Source: Bufo bufo
Taxonomy: Eukaryota; Chordata; Amphibia; Anura; Bufonidae
DNA: 64,000 nt
NCBI RefSeq assembly: GCF_905171765.1
Contig: NC_053390.1
Span: 332,226,294 to 332,290,293, forward strand
Direction of reading: 5' to 3'
Shown here: positions 57,370-64,000 of the stretch, in pieces
Layout of the letters: every line of letters begins with the position of its first letter
Position numbering within the stretch: the stretch's first letter is position 1
Position numbers and translations under genes: made by a program
Notes under the pieces: generated by a model
Databases searched by the model: none
The model's input: only the letters and a program-made list of their open reading frames with translations
Told to the model about the DNA's origin: nothing

Positions 57370-57666
57370 GGACCTCTCTCCAATTGATATTGGTAAAATT
57401 TTATTTATTTTATTTTTATTTTTATTCATTTCCCTATCCACATTTGTTTGCAGGGGATTTACCTACATTTTGCTGCCTTTAGCAGCCCTCTAGCCCTTTC
57501 CTGGGCTGTTTTACAGCCTTTTTAGTGCCAAAAAGTTTGGGTCCCCATTGACTTCAATGGGGTTCGGGGCGAAGTTCGGGTCGAGTTTGGATCCCGAACC
57601 CGAACATTTCCGGGAAGTTCGGCCGAACTTCTCGAACCCAAACATCCAGGTGTTCGCTCGACTCTA
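57370..57666 (+). repeat. hAT-A copy 2: 3' subterminal region and terminus
   Basis: It is the counterpart of 4986-5287, with the same hairpin (57543-57562) and the terminus GTTCGCTCGACTCTA. Confidence 0.9.
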
Positions 57667-57705
57667 CTTGTGAACCATTATATGGATGGACTACAATCTA
57701 ACTAA

Positions 57706-58233
57706 GGGCTCATGCACACGACAGTTGTTATTTTGCAGTCTGTTTTTCACTGATCATTGTTCGGTATCAGAGTTTTTTTCCTCTGATTTAAGTCCTCTTC
57801 CGTTCCGTTAGTGCACAAAACATAGCCGTATGGTTTCCATATTTGATCCGTTTTATGTGGATCGTATACAGAAACATTAACTTATTAATCACCAAACACA
57901 TGAGAAATATGGGCTGGGCATAGCATTTCTACAGCACGGTTCCGCAAAATACGGATGAAATATGGATGACATACGGATGTGTTCCGTGTGCGTTCCGTAT
58001 TTTTTGGGGACCCATTGTCTTGAATGGGGCCTCGGACCTTGATTTGCGGATAATAATAGGACATGCACTACTTTTTTGCGGAACGGCCATGTGGACAAAA
58101 GGAAATGGAATGCACACAGAGTAACTTCTGTATTTTCTACAAACACATTGAAGTAAATGGTTCCGCATACGGTCCGTCTGCAAAAAAAAACGGAACAGAA
58201 GCGGAAAGAAAATATGTTCGTGTGGATGAGCCC
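57706..58233. mobile_element. Harbinger-type MITE 3, 528 bp
   Basis: It is flanked by TAA (57703-57705, 58234-58236). The ends are GGGCTCATGCACACGAC and, on the other strand, GGGCTCATCCACACGAA. The interior has CGTATTT, CCGTTT and ACGGAAC words in both orientations. Non-coding. Confidence 0.8.
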
Positions 58234-58673
58234 TAAGAAAGTGAAAATAATTTGTGCCTACTTATAGCTTAAATAGTTGTACGATTGCCTAGGCTCTTAA
58301 AAAACATTGGCCCTTATTGAGGAAGGGCTGCCTTATACTGTATGGGGTACTAGAAAGGGCACTGTACAGACATATTAAAATGTAATATTCCATTTCTTGG
58401 ATAGCTCATGCTGTGAAAAAACGCTCACGGCTGACTCTTTTGTACATCCATATACAGTTGCAAGAAAAAGTATGTGAACCCTTTGGAATGATATGGATTT
58501 CTGCACAAATTGGTCATAAAATGTGATCTGATCTTCATCTAAGTCACAACAATAGACAATCACAGTCTGCTTAAACTAATAACACACAAAGAATTAAATG
58601 TTACCATGTTTTTATTGAACACTTCATGTAAACATTCACAGTGCAGGTGGAAAAAGTATGTGAACCCTTGGAT

Positions 58674-59699
58674 TTAATAACTGGTTGAACCTCCTTTGGC
58701 AGCAATAACTTCCACCAAACGTTTCCTGTAGTTGCAGATCAGACGTGCACAACGGTCAGGAGTAATTCTTGACCATTCCTCTTTACAGAACTGTTTCAGT
58801 TCAGCAATATTCTTGGGATGTCTGGTGTGAATCGCTTTCTTGAGGTCATGCCACAGCATCTCAATCGGGTTGAGGTCAAGACTCTGACTGGGCCACTCCA
58901 GAAGGCGTATTTTCTTCTGTTTAAGCCATTCTGTTGTTGATTTACCTTTATGCTTTGGGTCGTTGTTCTGTTGCAACACCCATCTTCTGTTGAGCTTCAG
59001 CTGGTGGACAGATGGCCTTAAGTTCTCCTGCAAAATGTCTTGATAAACTTGGGAATTCATTTTTCCTTCGATGATAGCAATCCGTCCAGGCCCTGACGCA
59101 GCAAAGCAGCCCCAAACCATGATGCCCCCACCACCATACTTCACAGTTGGGATGAGGTTTTGACGTTGGTGTGCTGTTCCTCTTTTTCTCCACACATAGT
59201 GTTGTGTGTTTCTTCCAAACAACTCAACTTTGGTTTCATCTGTCCACAGAATATTTTGCCAGTACTGCTGTGGAACATCCAGGTGCTCTTGTGCAAACTG
59301 TAAACGTGCAGCAATGTTTTTTTTGGACAGCAGTGGCTTCCTCTGTGGTATCCTCCCATGAAATTCATTCTTGTTTAGTGTTTTACGTATCGTAGATTCG
59401 CTAACAGGGATGTTAGCATATGCCAGAGACTTTTGTAAGTCTTTAGCTGACACTCTAGGATTTTTCTTCACCTCATTGAGCAGTCTGCGCTGTGCTCTTG
59501 TAGTCATCTTTACAGGACGGCCACTCCTAGGGAGAGTAGCAGCAGTGCTGAACTTTCTCCATTTATAGACAATTTGTCTTACCGTGGACTGATGAACAGC
59601 AAGGCTTTTGGAGATACTTTTATAACCCTTTGCAGCTTTATGCAAGTAAAAAATTCTTAATCGTAGGTCTTCTGAGAGCTCTTTTGTGCGAGGCATCAT
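58674..59699 (-). CDS. Tc1 transposase, open frame, second catalytic Asp replaced by Asn
   Basis: A full 341-codon frame with no stop or shift, starting [13 protein letters not shown]; either of the two Met codons could serve. Paired HTH DNA-binding domains lie in residues ~1-115 with the GRPVK linker motif. The catalytic region has [10 protein letters not shown] (first Asp) and [10 protein letters not shown] (Glu). The second motif, normally a DNDPKH form, reads QQNNDPKH: the codon at 58965-58967 is AAC on the minus strand. By spacing to the Glu (34 residues) this is the catalytic position. A nearby SQSPDLNP motif reads SQSLDLNP. The enzyme would cut and paste its element between the inverted repeats; as written it should bind DNA but not cut. 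No native promoter was identified. Confidence 0.9.
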   Translation of the reverse strand: MMPRTKELSEDLRLRIFYLHKAAKGYKSISKSLAVHQSTVRQIVYKWRKFSTAATLPRSGRPVKMTTRAQRRLLNEVKKNPRVSAKDLQKSLAYANIPVSESTIRKTLNKNEFHGRIPQRKPLLSKKNIAARLQFAQEHLDVPQQYWQNILWTDETKVELFGRNTQHYVWRKRGTAHQRQNLIPTVKYGGGGIMVWGCFAASGPGRIAIIEGKMNSQVYQDILQENLRPSVHQLKLNRRWVLQQNNDPKHKGKSTTEWLKQKKIRLLEWPSQSLDLNPIEMLWHDLKKAIHTRHPKNIAELKQFCKEEWSRITPDRCARLICNYRKRLVEVIAAKGGSTSY

Positions 59700-59928
59700 T
59701 CACATCAGGCAATGCTTCTTGTGAAAAGCAAACCCATAACTGGTGTGTGTTTTTATAGGGCATCTCATTGATTGGACTCCAGTTGGCTGACACCTCACTC
59801 CAATTAGCTCTTGGAGATGTCATTAGTCTAGGGGTTCACATACTTTTTCCACTTGCACTGTGAATGTTTATATGTTGTGTTCAATAAAAACATGGTAACA
59901 TTTAATTCTTTGTGTGTTATTTGTTTAA

Positions 59929-60279
59929 AGCGAACCTGTCACCGGGATTTTGTGTATAGAGCTGAGGACATGGGCTGCTAGATGGCCACTAGCACATCCA
60001 CAATACCCAGTCCCCATAGCTCTGTGTGGTTTTATTGTGTAAAAAAACTGATTTGATACATATGCAAATTAACCTGAGATGAGTCCTGTCCCTGACTCAT
60101 CTCACGTACAGGACTCATCTCATGTTAATTTGCATATGTATCAAATCGTTTTTTCCCCACAATAAAAGCACAATAAAAGCACAGAGAGCTATGGGGACTG
60201 GGTATTGTGGATGTGCTAGCGGCCATCTAGCAACCCATGTCCTCAGCTCTATACACAAAATCCCGGTGACAGGTTCCCT
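59929..60279. mobile_element. palindromic TTAA MITE, 351 bp, inside Tc1-2
   Basis: It is flanked by TTAA (59925-59928, 60280-60283). The ends are AGCGAACCTGTCACCGGG and, on the other strand, AGGGAACCTGTCACCGGG. Nearly the whole element is one long inverted repeat (e.g. ATACATATGCAAATTAACCT with its complement). The uninterrupted left repeat of Tc1-2 shows a single TTAA at this site, proving insertion. Confidence 0.9.
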
Positions 60280-61319
60280 TTAAGCAGACTGTGATTGTCT
60301 ATTGTTGTGACTTAGATGAAGATTAGATCACATTTTATTACCAATTTGTGCAGAAATCCATATAATTCTAAAGGGTTTACATACTTTTTCTTGCAACTGT
60401 ATAGAGGAACACTTCAATATTCTCCAAAGGTATACTTATACTACAAGCTTTGTAATCAACATGGAGACAAGAGCTGAGTGAATTTTTCAAAAATGAAATT
60501 TGCCCAGTTCGCAGAATTTTCTGAAAAAATTTAGTTCGATCCAAATTTGTTTGCGGTGAATCATGTTAAAAAACAGCTATTTCCTGGTTGCAGAGAGCCT
60601 TTATACTGGTGTAGAACACTGTGCCTTGCAGTAACACGCATAGGGAGTCTGCTTTGGTAGTAAAATGATACTGTGAGTCAGTATGACATGCAGATGACAG
60701 GAGTTTCTCTGAGAATCACTGCACACTTCACTTATTTGGCCAGTCACGGGGCCAAAACTGACCAAATAACTCAAGTATGAACTTAGCCTTACAGGTGTCA
60801 AGAAGAAGCGCACTCCTTTTACACCGTCATCAACTGATTCCACATAGATGTCTACAGAACCTGTTCTATTAAACGCTTATACAAGTAGAGCCCCCAGACA
60901 GAGTGGAGAGTGTGTCAGCAATAAGTTTGTGTTGACATCACTGATTGTTTTGCCCTTTCTCTGATCCATCAGAACAATAACCCCCAAAAAAACTGATCCT
61001 GTCTGTGGAGCATCCGCCTTCACTTGGTCAGCATTTGGTCAGTAATCCATCAGTATTGCTAATGCCAAAAAAACAGGAGTGGATCCAAAACAGAGATGAC
61101 ACATGAATAGAATATTTGCATGTCTTCTGTTTTTTTTACCCACTCCTGCTTTTGGCTACCAAATCACAAACCAATTCTGATTGGACCATACAGGCCTTAC
61201 AGCTGCTACACTGACAGGATCTGTTGTGCGTCTCATTTTTCCTTCCTTCTGACAGACCAGAAGAAGGGTCAAATAATTGATGATGTCAGCCAGGCCGAAA
61301 GGCAAAATAGTGGCCCAAT

Positions 61320-62370
61320 CATGAAGTGGAGAGGGTGGGAACAGCATGAGAAGTCCACAGAGTTGCCCTATGACATAGTGGTGAGGTAGAAGCAGCATGA
61401 GGAGGCCACAGAGTGGCACAATGACAGTCTGGAGGTGGCGGCAGCATCAGGAGGCCACAGAGTGGCAAGGTGACAGAGTGTGGAGGTGGCAGCAGCATCA
61501 GGGGGCCACAGAGTGGCAAGTTGATATAGTGTGAAGGTGGTAGCAGCATGAGGAGACCACAGGGTGACCCGGTGACAGAGTGCGGAGGTGGCAGCAGCAT
61601 CAGGAGGCCACAGAATGGCAAGGTGACATAGTGTGAAGGTGGAAGAAGCATGAGGAGACCGCAGAGTGACCCAGTGACAGAGTGTGGAAGTGGCAGCAGC
61701 ATCAGGAGGCCACAGAGTGCAAGGTGACATAGTGTGAAGTTGGCAGCAGCATGACGAGATTACAGAGTGACCCGGTGACAGAGTGTGGAGGTGGCAGCAG
61801 CATGAGGAGGCCACTGAGTGGCACAATGACAGTGTGGAGGTGGCAGCAGCAGCATCAGGATGCCACAGAGTGGCACAGTGACAGAGCGTGGAGGTGGCGA
61901 CAGCAGCATCAGGAGGAGGCCACATAGTGGCACAATGATAGTGTGGAGGTGGCAGCAGCTTCAGGAGGCCACAGAGTGGCAATGTTATATAGTGTGAAGG
62001 TGGCAGCAGCATGAGGAGACCACGGAGTGACATGGTGACAGAGTGTGGAGGTGGCAGCAGCATCAGAAGGCCACAGAGTGGCAAGATGACATAGTGAGGA
62101 GGTGGAAGCAGCATCAGGAAACCACAGAGTGGCAAGGTGACAGAGTGTGGAGGTGGCAGCAGCATGAGTATACCACAGAGTGGCAAGGTGACATAGTGTG
62201 GAGGTGGCAGCAGCATGATTAGACTACAGAGTGGCAAGGTGACATAGTGTGGAAGTGGCAGCAGCATGAGGAGACCACAGAGTGAGTGACCCTGTGACAG
62301 AGTGTGGAGGTGGAAGCAGCATCAGGAGACCACAGAGTGACCAGGTGACAGAGTGGGGAGGTGGGTGGCA
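61320..62370. repeat. ~57- to 60-bp minisatellite in hAT-B copy 2
   Basis: About 17 units with CAGAGTGGCAAGGTGACATA and GTGGAGGTGGCAGCAGCAT. It is homologous to 5900-6765, but unit variants differ, so the arrays evolved separately. Minus-strand frames of up to 299 codons are by-products. Confidence 0.9.
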
Positions 62371-62518
62371 ATAACAGTACCCGCTGATGATGGTCGGTGT
62401 AAGAAGGAGAACTTGGCATCAGATATGTGGCATCAGGCGGGTGGCAGCATCAGAATAGTAGCTAAGGCAGGTAGCCAGAAGAAACCGGTCTCTTTTGTCA
62501 AAGTGTTGGTGTGGCACC

Positions 62519-64000
62519 ATGGATGATCTAGTCTGATGTATCAGGCATTGGTAGGTGGAAATCCTGGCTGATTCACGTCTGATTCATCTTGACAAAGGTC
62601 AGTCTCTCCACATTTTGGTTGGACAGGCGAGTTCTTCTTGGGGTAACTATGGCCCCCTCCGCACTAAACACCCCCTTTGATGCCACACTACTGGCCGGGC
62701 AGGATAGCTTTTACAAGGCAAACTCTGCCACAAATCCAGTTTGGTTGCCCAGGAGTCCAGCGGATCTGCAATTTGGGGTGGTAGGGTGCTGTCCAAGTAT
62801 GCCACAACCTGCTGGTTCAGGTTCTGCTCCAAGTCTAGCTGCTGCTGCTGCTGGTAGTTTCTCAACTAAGCAGGTGAAGAAAGCTGCTCATCAGTGACTC
62901 TAGACTCAAGTTGCTGCTGATGGAGCTGGTACTGCTTCTGCCACCCCCCCTCCCCTATCAGCCATGGCAGTGGAACGTGAGCGCAGATGTCCCACCCCCA
63001 GTCAGACCTGCAAGAGGATGGACGATGGCGCACATAGGCAGCGGCCAACTGACCACATAGGATGTCTCTATAGTAGTTCAGTTTGTCCTCCCTCTCAGAG
63101 GGTGTAAAAAAGGCCGCCATTTTGGACTGGTAGCAAGGGTCCAACAAGGTAGAGAGCCAGAAGTCATCCCTCTGCTGAATGGTAACAATTTGGCTGTCAC
63201 TACGCAAGCAAGTAAGCATGCATGTGCAAGTGACTCGGAGGGGCTCCCTGCTTCCATCTCCACTGCATACTGCCACAATGTGTCTGGGGCCTCTGCCTCC
63301 TCTTCCTCATCACCTGTAGCTCCTCTGGCTGCTCCTGTTGCTCCTCTGGCTGTCACCTGTGTATAAAATCCATCCATTTCGCTATACATTGCTTGTGCTC
63401 CAATGTCCTCCTCCTCCTCCAGTTCAGTGCCCACAGGGCTCATGTGGCCGTGAGATGTAGTCTCCACATCTTCAGTCCCCTGATTAGGCCGGATTTACCA
63501 GCATCTGTTCCAGGACATGAAGGAGTGGAATGACATCGTTCATCCCGTAGTCCTGGCAACTGACAAATAACGTGGCCTACTCAAAGGGCCTGAGCAAATG
63601 GCAGGTGTCATGCATGAGCTGCCACTGGCTGACATCGAACTTACACAGGGGAGTTCTCCTGTCCACTTGGATCATCAATAAATCTTTTATGGCCTTTCTC
63701 TGTTCGTATAGTCGGTCCAACATATGGAGGGTGGAATTCCAAATGGGTGGAAATGTTGCATATCATCCTATGTTGGGGGATGCCGTTCTTCCGTTGCTGC
63801 TCAAGGAGGGTGTGCTTTGCTGTGTACGAGTGGCTGAAGTGCATGCAAAGTTTTCTGGCCATTTTTAGGATGTCTTGCAGATGGGTGGAAGACTTCAGGA
63901 ACCGCTTGACAACCAGATTGAACACGTGTGCCATGCAGGGTGCATGGGTCAGCCCTGCTTGACGCAGCGTCGACACCATGTTCTTTCCATTTTCGGTCAT
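62519..64000 (-). pseudogene. hAT transposase, family B copy 2, broken and cut by window edge
   Basis: C-terminal two thirds of the family B transposase in several minus-strand frames: 64000-63641 (APCMAHVFNLVVKRFLKSS), 63467-63078, 63276-62866 and 62865-62647. The second catalytic motif reads MTENGKN, where other families here have DNG or DNS, so Asp is replaced by Glu (copy 1 has Asn). Many frameshifts. The N-terminus with the BED finger lies beyond the window. Confidence 0.82.

Larger units (their letters stand above)
48938..57666 (+). mobile_element. hAT family A, copy 2, complete, 8.7 kb
   Basis: The ends are TAGGGATGAGCGAAC and, on the other strand, TAGAGTCGAGCGAAC, flanked by the perfect 8-bp duplication CTTGTGAA (48930-48937, 57667-57674). 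Contents in order are a promoter-like region, a 296-bp array, a transposase, a higher-order satellite array, and a tail. At 8729 bp it is very long for a hAT; about half is tandem repeat. Confidence 0.94.
58455..60399 (-). mobile_element. Tc1-2, complete Tc1/mariner element holding a TTAA MITE
   Basis: It is flanked by TA (58453-58454, 60400-60401). The ends are CAGTTGCAAGAAAAAGTATG and its counterpart. The inverted repeats are about 213 bp, each with an inner copy of AAAAAGTATGTGAACCC (IR/DR arrangement). The right repeat is split by the MITE at 59929-60279. Without it the element is about 1590 bp. Confidence 0.93.
60470..64000 (-). mobile_element. hAT family B, copy 2 (5' end outside window)
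   Basis: It resembles hAT-B copy 1 from about 60707 onward. The left margin contains GAGTGAATTTTTCAAAAATG, possibly the 3' terminus. A segment of about 330 bp (60955-61285) has no counterpart in copy 1, being either an insertion here or a deletion there. It runs off the right edge within the transposase. Confidence 0.8.

Noticed and set aside
1..64000. hAT-A followed by hAT-B at both ends of the window as a segmental duplication
   Set aside because: The sequences joining A and B differ completely at the two places, copy 2 of A has its own target duplication, and B copies are much more diverged than A copies. Independent insertions explain it.

Overview
The window is a stretch of vertebrate nuclear DNA, very probably from an anuran amphibian with a large genome. 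That assignment is an inference from the mix of repeat families: long BED-finger hAT transposons, Tc1/mariner, TTAA-flanked elements with chains of hairpins, Harbinger-type MITEs that start with CATGCACACG, a DIRS retrotransposon, a CR1/Rex1-like LINE and an endogenous retrovirus. I found no convincing host gene, no RNA gene and no bacterial-type system. Nearly everything recognisable is a mobile element or a decayed piece of one.

Layout, left to right. 1-5287: right part of hAT family A, copy 1, with a near-intact transposase frame and a 141-bp tandem array. 5576-9780: hAT family B, copy 1, on the minus strand. 9781-11280: small repeats, including a TTAA MITE. 11281-12960: a 5'-truncated LINE on the minus strand. 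13285-14048: a TTAA element. 14056-24340: a 10.3-kb hAT-type element (E) bounded by the 8-bp duplication GTTGACAT. It carries TTAA elements (one inserted inside the terminal repeat of another), a spliced Myb/SANT-like gene fragment, a Harbinger MITE and arrays of inverted repeats. 24514-28416: hAT family C, truncated, with a solo LTR in the loop of its promoter hairpin. 28417-30590: tandem arrays. 31416-38516: a DIRS element (minus) interrupted by a 5'-truncated endogenous retrovirus (31994-36773) with RNase H, integrase, env and one LTR. 38520-39372: fragments of a hAT and a LINE tail. 39373-41196: apparently unique DNA. 41205-48368: a complete hAT family D element (8-bp duplication CTCATTTG) with a Tc1 element nested in it. 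48938-57666: a complete 8.7-kb hAT-A copy 2 (8-bp duplication CTTGTGAA) with a higher-order satellite array. 57706-60399: a Harbinger MITE and a second Tc1 element that itself holds a TTAA MITE. 60470-64000: hAT family B, copy 2 (minus), running off the right edge.

How the parts relate. Nesting gives a relative history: the solo LTR is younger than hAT-C, the retrovirus is younger than the DIRS, Tc1-1 is younger than hAT-D, the TTAA MITE is younger than Tc1-2, and one TTAA element is younger than the sibling that it split. All transposase genes look dead. Most carry frameshifts or stops. Several that remain long and open have a changed catalytic residue: Asp to Asn in Tc1-2, a probable Glu to Lys in hAT-A copy 1, and Asp to Asn or Glu in the two hAT-B copies. 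The most striking structural theme is that each long hAT carries its own family-specific tandem array next to its transposase. Two closely related hAT-A copies even carry differently organised arrays built from the same 68-bp core plus 1, 2 or 3 copies of a ~24-bp subrepeat.
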